Below are positions 1 to 6,150 of a DNA stretch of 8,667 nucleotides, one piece after another; the first letter of the stretch is position 1, and each line of letters opens with the position of its first letter. The DNA is from an uncultured bacterium. GTDB taxonomy: Bacteria > Patescibacteriota > Patescibacteriia > UBA1558 > GWA2-36-10. The stretch spans positions 1 to 8,667 of the forward strand of contig CALDOH010000151.1 of NCBI GenBank assembly GCA_937912185.1, read 5' to 3'. A model generated the notes under the pieces. The model searched no databases. It had not been told where the DNA came from and saw only the letters and a program-made list of their open reading frames with translations. The translations under genes were made by a program, and so were the position numbers.

Positions 1-578
1 TGAAATTTATCGGGGTATTTACTATATTCATCCACCCAAAAAGATTTTACTACTGGGTCAGTTATTTTTTCTACTACTCTTTTTCTAAAAGTTTTATCCG
101 TCAAAATACGCATAATACCCAACAAAGTTGAGCCAGGATATTCTAGCAAAGCAGAAATAGCGTGGTGTAGCACATATTCCAGCCTAGGACCCCAGGAGTC
201 AGCCCAGATTTTTTGAAATACACCAATCAATCCAGAAGTGACCAGATGGCGTTGCTCGGGGTCGACGCTTTCCAGGACATTAAAGCCAATTGGATAGGCT
301 AGATCAGATGGATTAAAGTAAATAACATCATTGACTCGACTGGCTGGTATAAAGTTGATTATTTTTTCTACTAGATCGCCATGAGGATCAACCACGCAAA
401 CACCCTTACCTTCTTGGATATCTTGGATGATCATGTTTTCTAAAACAGTAGATTTTCCCATACCAGTTTTTCCAATAAAATACATATGACGACGGCGATC
501 ATCAGTCTTGATACCAAACTTTACGTGAGTATTACGATAATTGGTCTGAGCAAAAGTTGTTACTTTTTCACTGGACAT
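1..578 (-). CDS. Type IV secretion / HerA-TraD-like P-loop ATPase, N-terminal part (cut by window start)
   Basis: The frame from an ATG at 578-576 is open to the window edge (192 complete codons), so only the N-terminal part is visible. It carries a P-loop, GKTGMGKST (residues 36-44), preceded by DDRRRHMYFI, and then CVVDPHGDL (61-69), the DPHGD stretch seen in TraD/VirD4/HerA-like DNA- and protein-pumping ATPases. The following part (YFNPSD, IWADSWGPRLEY near 124-135, LLEYPGSTLLGIMRILTD) resembles, from memory, large CPR proteins annotated as type IV secretory system conjugative DNA transfer ATPases. No membrane segment is visible. The upstream gene, which encodes a membrane protein, ends 2 nt before this ATG, so the two are probably translationally coupled and may form one complex. 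Walker B, arginine-finger and C-terminal parts lie outside the window, and the substrate (DNA or protein) cannot be decided. A specific gene name would be unsafe. Confidence 0.82.
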   Translation of the reverse strand, partial: MSSEKVTTFAQTNYRNTHVKFGIKTDDRRRHMYFIGKTGMGKSTVLENMIIQDIQEGKGVCVVDPHGDLVEKIINFIPASRVNDVIYFNPSDLAYPIGFNVLESVDPEQRHLVTSGLIGVFQKIWADSWGPRLEYVLHHAISALLEYPGSTLLGIMRILTDKTFRKRVVEKITDPVVKSFWVDEYSKYPDKF

Positions 579-580
579 AT

Positions 581-2077
581 TTAGGCTGTTGGTAAATTAG
601 ACGGGGGTACACCTTTGTCGGTGCTAGGTTCTACAGTACCAGAGTCATTTTTATTAAATTTTTTTTCGTAGTGTTTGTTATCTAGGTCAACATCAAAACC
701 AGTGTAGTACAGCTGTTGACGTAGGCTATCGCTAAGTGCCCCCTGATCTTCAGTAATAGCTTGATCAAGTGGTAATGAAGTTGGTGGTTCGGCTTTTTTG
801 GCCTCAGTTCTAGATAACATTGGTGCTTTGATGTATTTGCTTGGAAAATGCCAAAGACTAGCTAATTCTTCAGTATTTAAAATAAAAGTAGTATGACCCA
901 TGACCGTACTACGGCCTTTGTAGGCAGACATTAAACGTCTACGTCTACGGGCAGTTCTGTTTTTTATAAAGAAATAATTGATTTTTGTTTTGGTTTTACC
1001 ATCAGGTTTAAAGGCATTTAGATCTAGTGTGCTAAACTGTTTGATTGAACCAAAAACTGATGAGATCACTCGAGCGACTGCAAATTGTTCTAGGGGTGAG
1101 ATATATATCAATCTTATTTTACAATCAAAGCCAATTTTAGAAGCTTTATTTTCAATAGCTTCAATAGCGCCTTTTTCACCAGGGGTCAAATGAAGCATCA
1201 TACTAGGCATGTCATTTTTATCGGCCTTACGGTTATTTTGAGCTTCAGCATCAGTAGGCCAAAGCCACGTTTCTCCATTTGATAAGAAAAATAAATCAAC
1301 GATTGGTTGAATCAAACGCCAAATCCAACTTTCTTTTTGTTCCTTTTTTTTACCTGCTAGTTTATTGGCTTCAGCCATAGATTTGGCTGTCCAGGCAGTA
1401 TCAGTAGGTCGAACAATAAATTGAAGCCAAACTTGTTCACCTCGCTGTACTTTACTCATTGTTTCCAGTAAAGAAGCAATTGGGTCTTTGAATTTTTCTT
1501 CAGCGGACGGGTCTTCAAAATAGGGATAAGTTTTTATAGGATAAACCCATGATTTAACTGGTATTATTTCTGTACCCCAGATATTGTGAGTTTCATTGGG
1601 GAAATCATCTGGTACTGTATCTACATAATCTTCTACTTCAGTGATTTCTGCATCAGGGTATTGAGAGTAAATTGAACTTTCTATCAAATCACGCCAATGG
1701 CTAGGGGTACGGATCAAAAATTGAATATAACCATCAATACTAATGATTTCAAAAGAAAAGGCTAATTGAAACATACCATGAAGATAATATTCTTTGGCGT
1801 TTAAAACAGCGTGGGCACCAGATACAGTGGCAAATAGTTGTTCAACGGCCTTGGGTGTTTGTTCGGTATCTTTGGGGATGTCAATGGCTAGTATAATAAA
1901 CTTATTACTATCAAACCACTTGTTTTGTTTGTTTTGCCACCAGATAATATAGGCAAAATAAATAGAAATTATTAAAAAGAAGACCCAACCACCGTGGGTA
2001 AAAAAGTACGCAAAAGCTACCAGTGGACCCTGGCTTCCTAATAGGTATATAGGAGTTAAATCTAAAAAAAATTCCAT
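581..2077 (-). CDS. Membrane-anchored protein of unknown function, partner of the downstream T4SS-like ATPase
   Basis: This 498-residue protein has a hydrophobic N-terminus (about residues 15-46, one long or two short membrane segments ending at IIWWQNK) followed by a mixed alpha/beta soluble region. I see no catalytic motif. A second aromatic, hydrophobic patch (WIWRLIQPIVDLFFLSNG, 251-268) may be membrane-associated. A strongly basic run (RTARRRRRLM, 374-383) could contact nucleic acid or lipid. NTEELASLWHFP (401-412) is a segment I recall from CPR proteins in which this kind of region lies in front of a T4SS-type ATPase. The last 60 residues are polar and probably disordered. The ATG at 2077 sits about 12 nt below the predicted transcription start, with no Shine-Dalgarno. 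The stop TAA at 583-581 is 2 nt from the ATPase start. The pairing suggests a membrane anchor or adaptor for the ATPase; the function is inferred from context only. Confidence 0.72.
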   Translation of the reverse strand: MEFFLDLTPIYLLGSQGPLVAFAYFFTHGGWVFFLIISIYFAYIIWWQNKQNKWFDSNKFIILAIDIPKDTEQTPKAVEQLFATVSGAHAVLNAKEYYLHGMFQLAFSFEIISIDGYIQFLIRTPSHWRDLIESSIYSQYPDAEITEVEDYVDTVPDDFPNETHNIWGTEIIPVKSWVYPIKTYPYFEDPSAEEKFKDPIASLLETMSKVQRGEQVWLQFIVRPTDTAWTAKSMAEANKLAGKKKEQKESWIWRLIQPIVDLFFLSNGETWLWPTDAEAQNNRKADKNDMPSMMLHLTPGEKGAIEAIENKASKIGFDCKIRLIYISPLEQFAVARVISSVFGSIKQFSTLDLNAFKPDGKTKTKINYFFIKNRTARRRRRLMSAYKGRSTVMGHTTFILNTEELASLWHFPSKYIKAPMLSRTEAKKAEPPTSLPLDQAITEDQGALSDSLRQQLYYTGFDVDLDNKHYEKKFNKNDSGTVEPSTDKGVPPSNLPTA

Positions 2078-2095
2078 ATAGTTTTATCTTTGTAT

Positions 2096-2124
2096 ATTAT
2101 ACCCTTTTTAAGGAAATATTTAAA
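2096..2124 (-). promoter_or_regulatory. Promoter of the membrane protein/ATPase unit
   Basis: The -10 box is a perfect TATAAT at 2101-2096. Seventeen bases upstream is TTTAAA at 2124-2119 (4 of 6 against TTGACA). The predicted start near 2089 leaves a leader of only about 12 nt before the ATG at 2077. The promoter lies just below the terminator of the preceding gene. Confidence 0.65.
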
Positions 2125-2132
2125 GCATAAAT

Positions 2133-2170
2133 TAAACAAAAACAACCCAATCATTTGATGTGGGTTGTTT
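2133..2170 (-). terminator. Rho-independent terminator of the sigma-region-4/HARE gene
   Basis: Perfect 10-bp arms (2161-2170 and 2140-2149; AAACAACCCA / TGGGTTGTTT read on the minus strand) enclose an 11-nt loop. They are followed by a T-rich tail that reads TTTTTGTTTAAT together with the arm end. The hairpin begins about 20 nt after the stop codon at 2190. It is the most convincing terminator in the window. Confidence 0.85.
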
Positions 2171-2189
2171 TATGATTTAAAAGTATTTT

Positions 2190-3296
2190 TTATTCTTCTT
2201 TTTTGAGTAAATAGCGCCCTTTTTCATCGCGGGCAAACTTATCTTTATTCATTAGAGCTAGGGTAATTGTAGTTTCTTTGATAAGTCTTTTCTTAAGTAC
2301 CTCGGCAATAATTTCTTTTTTGCTGAGAGGTCGGTCGGCTTTCTCAAGAATTTCTTCAATTACGTCGCTAACTACACCTGGTTTATAGCCCCATTCTTTG
2401 AGGGCATAAATCCCACGGCCGATTAGGACATACTTTTTGTCCAAGATAAGTTCGTTATGAATGGTAGCTGGATAAGCCTTACGATGATCAAAATTCATTT
2501 TATTGATGGTATTGGCAATTTCAGTAAAGTGCATTGGTTTCATTTCTTTTTGTAGTACCAAATAAATTTTGTCATTCATTCTCTTTGGTCGAATTGAAGG
2601 CCATTCTACTAAACCATACTCTTCATAGGGGTTGGCTTCTAATTTTTTGGTAATATCAATAAAGTTTATAACTACCTTGTCAGTTAAGTCGTCATTTTGA
2701 GAATAAAATTCGGTTCCTTGAATTTTAGGCAAGAGTTCTTCCAAAGATATGGCGTCATCATGCTCTTCAATGAGTTTTCGAACTTCGTTGATAGTATCTA
2801 GTAAGAAGTCAGTTGAAGCCTCTGGAGTTTTCCAAAAATTATAATGTTTTGGAGTCTCCTTGACATAGTGGAAACGGTGTTTGAGTAATTGGTTTAAAAC
2901 AAATCTAATAGCAGCTCTGTTTTCAGAATTATCACCAGGAATTACTAAGAGCTCCCTAGTAAGGTTTTCTTCAGACATCATACCACCATGTTCATTTAAA
3001 ATTCCATTGGCGATATCTTCAACCTGCTTGAGATAAGTTTGATCAAAGTTTTTGGTAATCTTTTTGAGCGAGCTATTTTCAATTTGTCTAACTCTTTCTC
3101 TGGTTACATTATATTTTCTACCAATGTCTTCCAAAGTTTTTTTCTCATAATCAGCTAGGCCGTGACGCATTCTGATAATTTCTTGCTCACGTTCAGCCAA
3201 AGCTTCAAGAATCTTCTCCAAAATCTGATGTGGATTGAAATTCTTAAGATTATCCATATGTTTTGATGTCATAACTTGGTCTAAAATTGACTCCAT
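2190..3296 (-). CDS. Sigma-70 region 4 protein with tandem winged helices including a HARE-HTH-like domain
   Basis: Probable DNA-binding transcription factor of 368 residues. Residues 22-82 are a clear sigma-70 region 4 helix-turn-helix (ALAEREQEIIRMRHGL, then TLEDIGRKYNVTRERVRQIE at 54-73). Sigma regions 1-3 are absent, so it cannot melt a promoter as a normal sigma factor does. Behind it come four segments with winged-helix character: about 88-157, 160-230, 240-305 and 306-366. The 240-305 segment (KIYLVLQKEMKPMHFTEIA... then VLIGRGIYALKEWGY) looks like a HARE-HTH, the fold also found in the RNA polymerase delta subunit RpoE. The combination suggests a factor that contacts the -35 region or core polymerase and modulates transcription, but the target genes are unknown. 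The HARE and sigma-4 calls rest on motif reading; the other winged helices are less sure. The gene is transcribed alone, with its own extended -10 promoter and a strong terminator. Confidence 0.8.
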   Translation of the reverse strand: MESILDQVMTSKHMDNLKNFNPHQILEKILEALAEREQEIIRMRHGLADYEKKTLEDIGRKYNVTRERVRQIENSSLKKITKNFDQTYLKQVEDIANGILNEHGGMMSEENLTRELLVIPGDNSENRAAIRFVLNQLLKHRFHYVKETPKHYNFWKTPEASTDFLLDTINEVRKLIEEHDDAISLEELLPKIQGTEFYSQNDDLTDKVVINFIDITKKLEANPYEEYGLVEWPSIRPKRMNDKIYLVLQKEMKPMHFTEIANTINKMNFDHRKAYPATIHNELILDKKYVLIGRGIYALKEWGYKPGVVSDVIEEILEKADRPLSKKEIIAEVLKKRLIKETTITLALMNKDKFARDEKGRYLLKKEE

Positions 3297-3325
3297 ATCA
3301 TTGATATTATCTAATAATCTCTAAT

Positions 3326-3354
3326 ACAATAACATATTTTTTCAAAATAGTCAA
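3326..3354 (-). promoter_or_regulatory. Extended -10 promoter of the sigma-region-4/HARE gene
   Basis: The -35 box is TTGACT (3354-3349, 5 of 6), the spacer is 17 bp, and the -10 is TATTGT (3331-3326, 4 of 6) preceded by TG and one base, an extended -10. The predicted start is near 3319, about 23 nt above the ATG at 3296. The first three bases of the -35 box belong to the 3' arm of the upstream secF terminator. Confidence 0.65.
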
Positions 3355-3382
3355 CCCCTTAACAATGCTTGTCAAGGGGTTG
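3345..3382 (-). terminator. Hairpin terminator of the secDF operon
   Basis: Nine-bp arms (CAACCCCTT at 3382-3374 and AAGGGGTTG at 3360-3352, minus-strand reading) extend past one mismatch into a second 4-bp stem (ACAA at 3372-3369 and TTGT at 3365-3362) closed by a 3-nt loop. The stop codon of secF is about 35 nt upstream. The tail (ACTATTTTG) is only weakly T-rich, so termination may be partial. Confidence 0.65.
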
Positions 3383-3418
3383 GGTTATTTATGCTAATTT
3401 TAGCTAAATTATAGAATT

Positions 3419-4321
3419 TTATTTACTCTTGCGCCAAATCGCCAAAAGTGGTGAAGCAATGAATATTGATGAATAAGTACCAATAATAACCCCCAGAATA
3501 AGGGCCAAAACAAAGTTTTTGATGCTAGCGCCGCCAAATATATAGATAGATAAGAGTACAAATAAAGTAGTGACTGAAGTATTGATTGATCGGACTATGG
3601 TTTGATTTACAGAAATATTTACTATGTCATTAAAAGATTTGTCGGGGTTTTTGAAGAGATTTTCTCGAGTTCGATCAAAGGTAACAATGGTATCGTGAAC
3701 TGAAAAACCCAAGATTGTTAGCAGTGCTGTAACAAATAGGCTATCTACTTCAATTTTTAGGAAAAATCCCAAGGCAGAAAAAATACCAGTAACTATCAAA
3801 ATATCATGAACCAAAGCAATTATAGCTGATAGGCCATATTTCCAGGAAGCCACTGGTTTTGATACCTTACGAAAAGCATAGGCAATGTAAAGCACAATAA
3901 ATATCAAAACTATAATAATAGACTCGATTGCTTTGCTTTTTAGTTCACTACCAATGATTGGACCGATAGATTCAAAACGATTTTCTAAAATCGCGTTATC
4001 CTCTATTCCTTCAAGCTCAATAGTGTTCAATTTTTGAAGGATTGACTGATGGGTGGCCTCATCGACGTTATCAAAACGTAGTAAATACTCATTTTGGTCA
4101 CTTGGTTGAATTCTTAGACTCTGTAGTTCGAACTCAGCTAAGGCTTCTTCTATTTGATGGGTGGCCGGTCTGGTTTGAGGATAAGATACTTCCAAGAGAC
4201 TACCGCCGGTAAAATCAATACCAAAACGTAAACCCCAAAAAAGAAGGGCAATGATTGATAAGACAACCAATATTCCGGAAAAGGTAAACCAAATTTTCTT
4301 TTTGCCAATAATATTATACAT
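3419..4321 (-). CDS. secF: Protein translocase subunit SecF
   Basis: SecF pairs with SecD in the inner-membrane motor that uses the proton gradient to pull preproteins out of SecYEG on the outer face. The 300-residue length is normal. Visible features are TM1 (about 10-30), the extracytoplasmic P4 domain starting with FGIDFTGGSLLEV (33-45), ESIGPIIGSEL (117-127) at the entry to TM2, and a five-helix membrane bundle (about 130-150, 163-185, 190-215, 248-264, 268-294). The bundle contains the conserved ILGFSVHDTIVTFDRTREN (203-221), whose Asp210 matches the proton-pathway aspartate region of the family. The polar end RKSK is cytoplasmic. The ATG at 4321-4319 follows the secD stop after one base, so translational coupling is expected. 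No Shine-Dalgarno is visible. All expected family motifs are present. Confidence 0.97.
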   Translation of the reverse strand: MYNIIGKKKIWFTFSGILVVLSIIALLFWGLRFGIDFTGGSLLEVSYPQTRPATHQIEEALAEFELQSLRIQPSDQNEYLLRFDNVDEATHQSILQKLNTIELEGIEDNAILENRFESIGPIIGSELKSKAIESIIIVLIFIVLYIAYAFRKVSKPVASWKYGLSAIIALVHDILIVTGIFSALGFFLKIEVDSLFVTALLTILGFSVHDTIVTFDRTRENLFKNPDKSFNDIVNISVNQTIVRSINTSVTTLFVLLSIYIFGGASIKNFVLALILGVIIGTYSSIFIASPLLAIWRKSK

Positions 4322-4322
4322 A

Positions 4323-6017
4323 CTATTCTGTATCTTTAACTTTTTTTACACCAAATAAGCTCAATTTATTTTCCAAACGCTTGCTAACAATCATACGCAT
4401 AAAGGTTCTGGTAACAGTAATGGCGGAAAACATAGATATCAATATACCAATGGCCAGGGTAATGGCAAATCCTTTGATAATAGATGAGCCAAACCAAGCT
4501 AAGATAATACAAGTAATGATTGAAGATATATTGGAATCTCTGATTGAGGTCCAAGCGCGAACAAAGCCATTTTCAATAGAAGAGTTCAAGCTTTTGCCCT
4601 TATATAATTCTTCTTTAGTACGTTCAAAAATAAGAATATTGGCATCTACCGCCATACCAATTGAAAGAATAAAGCCAGCCACACCAGCTAAGGTCATAGT
4701 AACTGGAATCATCTCAAAAATAGCTAAAGAAATAAGAGTGTAGACAGCTAGAGCGAAAACAGCCAATAAGCCTGGCAAACGATAAAATACGAGCATAAAT
4801 AAGGCAGCGGCTAGTAAACCAATAATACCAGCTAATAGGCTTTTTTCTACTGATTCAGAGCCTAGTGTAGCTCCTACAGTTTGTTGGCTAATAAGCTCAA
4901 TTGGTACTGGTAAGGCGCCTAAATTTAAATCTTTGACCAATTGTTTGGCTTCTTCAACAGTAAAGCTACCTGAAATTTGAGCTTTACCATCTTTGATTGG
5001 TTCTTGGACTACTGGTTTTGAACGGACTTCATTGTCCAAAAATATACCAATTGGTCGGCCGACATTGTCGGTAGTGAGCTGAGCAAAAATATCTTTGCCC
5101 TCATCATCAAATTCTAGTAGTACAATTGGTTGATTGGTATTTGGTTCAAATGTAAGACTGGCGTTATTGATGTACTTACCAGTTAATCCAGTTTCTATCC
5201 AGTTGGCATCAAGTAGTAAGTCAGCATCGGAATGCTCAATGACTATATGAGATGCTCGGGCTTCACGTTCACCATTTTCATTCAGACGTTCTTCTAATTT
5301 TTTTATAATATGGTAACCAGATTGAGAAACAACTAATTCAGGAGATATTTCACCAACTTTCAAGTCTTCAAAAATTGCTTGATCAACTTCTGGTAAATAA
5401 GCACCCTTTACTTCCCAAGGGAGCTCTCCGCCATTTGGAGCAGTGGTAGGGTCCTCGCTAAATTCTTTGGCCAAATTAGAAAAATCTTCACCAGCCAAAG
5501 CTCGATCTAATATTTCTTGAGCTTTTGTTTGTTCAGAATTTTCTTCGCTAGTAGCGACGTCAGTATTTTGTCTAAAAGATGTATCTTGAAGTTTGAATTC
5601 TAGATGAGGAGTCTTATCAATGATGGCAATAGCCTCATTGACATCTTTGACGCCAGCTAGCTCAACAATGATACGGTAGTTATCACCACTAAAGTTGGTC
5701 TGCACCACTGGTTCGGATACACCATAGGCGTTTACCCGACGTTCAATCACGTCTCTAAGAGCCTCTACCCTATCACCGATGTCAGTGTTTTTTAGCTCTG
5801 AAACATCAGCTTGGTATACCAAATGACTACCCCCTTGTAGGTCTAGACCTAGGTGTATTTTAAATTGATTGAACCATCCAGAGGTTGGTATTGATTCTGG
5901 TAATTTTGGCGTAACAACTAAAGCCATAAATAAGGTAAGCAAAAAAATAGCAGCAAAAGAGAGTCTTACTTTACTTGTGGTTATTTGTGCTTTGCCTGTT
6001 TTTTTATACTTGGTCAT
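4323..6017 (-). CDS. secD: Protein translocase subunit SecD with an inserted parvulin-like domain
   Basis: SecD of 564 residues. In order: TM1 (about 19-37); the first P1 base segment with HLGLDLQGGSHL (55-66), RRVNAYGVSEPVVQ and LEFKLQD (139-145); a parvulin-type rotamase insert (about 151-266); the second P1 base segment from WIETGLTGKYI (273-283) through FTVEEAKQLVKDLNLGALPVP (352-372); then five membrane helices (about 393-411, 415-435, 440-462, 495-513, 515-537). The helix with GMAVDANILIFERTKEE (454-470) holds Asp458, the proton-relay aspartate of the family. SecD works with SecF and SecYEG, driving late export with the proton motive force. It is the first gene of a two-gene operon with a strong promoter, and secF starts 1 nt after its TAG. 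The insert sits where the P1 head, thought to grip the emerging chain, lies in other SecDs. The SecD identity is secure; the role of the insert is inferred. Confidence 0.97.
   Translation of the reverse strand: MTKYKKTGKAQITTSKVRLSFAAIFLLTLFMALVVTPKLPESIPTSGWFNQFKIHLGLDLQGGSHLVYQADVSELKNTDIGDRVEALRDVIERRVNAYGVSEPVVQTNFSGDNYRIIVELAGVKDVNEAIAIIDKTPHLEFKLQDTSFRQNTDVATSEENSEQTKAQEILDRALAGEDFSNLAKEFSEDPTTAPNGGELPWEVKGAYLPEVDQAIFEDLKVGEISPELVVSQSGYHIIKKLEERLNENGEREARASHIVIEHSDADLLLDANWIETGLTGKYINNASLTFEPNTNQPIVLLEFDDEGKDIFAQLTTDNVGRPIGIFLDNEVRSKPVVQEPIKDGKAQISGSFTVEEAKQLVKDLNLGALPVPIELISQQTVGATLGSESVEKSLLAGIIGLLAAALFMLVFYRLPGLLAVFALAVYTLISLAIFEMIPVTMTLAGVAGFILSIGMAVDANILIFERTKEELYKGKSLNSSIENGFVRAWTSIRDSNISSIITCIILAWFGSSIIKGFAITLAIGILISMFSAITVTRTFMRMIVSKRLENKLSLFGVKKVKDTE
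5232..5534 (-). other. Parvulin-like (PpiC-type) peptidyl-prolyl isomerase domain inside SecD, elements permuted
   Basis: SecD residues 162-262 carry the parvulin signature. A helix, QEILDRALAGEDFSNLAKEFSEDP (167-190), is followed by NGGELPW (195-201), GAYLPEVDQAIFEDLKVGEIS (205-225) and SGYHIIKKLEE (233-243). The strand that opens a normal parvulin domain (consensus A-x-HIL-V) is missing in front; a match to it, ARASHIVIE (253-261), follows the last strand instead. His257, Asp189 and His236 correspond to the active-site His, Cys/Asp and His of E. coli PpiC. The Met/Phe pair of the proline pocket appears as Tyr207 and Val211, so activity is uncertain. A polar linker (about 148-165) joins the domain to the SecD base. 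Confidence 0.85.
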
Positions 6018-6038
6018 AATAAATTTTACAATGTCCCT

Positions 6039-6066
6039 ATTTTAGCACAATATTCGGATTTGGCAA
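6039..6066 (-). promoter_or_regulatory. Promoter of the secDF operon
   Basis: The -35 box is TTGCCA (6066-6061, 5 of 6) and the -10 is TAAAAT (6044-6039, 5 of 6). The spacer is 16 bp, and TG plus one base directly precedes the -10 (extended -10). The predicted start is near 6032, giving a leader of about 15 nt before the ATG at 6017. No Shine-Dalgarno is present in that leader. Confidence 0.75.
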
Positions 6067-6094
6067 GGCTAGAAACTGTGTTTTTATCCACTAT

Positions 6095-6132
6095 TTAAAA
6101 GTGCCCTAATAGTAGCTCTACCTAGGGCACTT
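6095..6132 (-). terminator. Hairpin terminator of the beta-propeller gene
   Basis: Perfect 10-bp arms AAGTGCCCTA (6132-6123) and TAGGGCACTT (6108-6099) in minus-strand reading enclose a 14-nt loop that can itself form a short GTAG/CTAC pairing. A short T run (TTTT, then AAATAG) follows. It starts about 18 nt after the stop codon at 6151 and lies 33 bp above the secD -35 box. Confidence 0.7.
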
Positions 6133-6150
6133 CTAAGAATTTTTTATAAT

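Noticed and set aside
576..583. Frameshift or sequencing error joining the membrane protein and ATPase frames
   Set aside because: The membrane protein ends in a natural disordered tail with a clean TAA, the ATPase has its own ATG 2 nt later, and no conserved sequence is lost at the junction. Two coupled genes explain it better.
978..1193. Plus-strand open frame of 71 codons
   Set aside because: It lies wholly inside the minus-strand membrane protein gene, has no family motif or start signal, and is most simply an antisense shadow.
4381..4743. Plus-strand open frame of 120 codons
   Set aside because: It is antisense to the SecD transmembrane region, where the hydrophobic codon pattern often leaves the opposite strand open. 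No independent promoter or homology is visible.
5203..5585. Assembly chimera placing a parvulin gene inside secD
   Set aside because: The frame is intact across both junctions, base and codon use match the flanks, and SecD base segments resume exactly where the family expects. A real insertion is far more likely.
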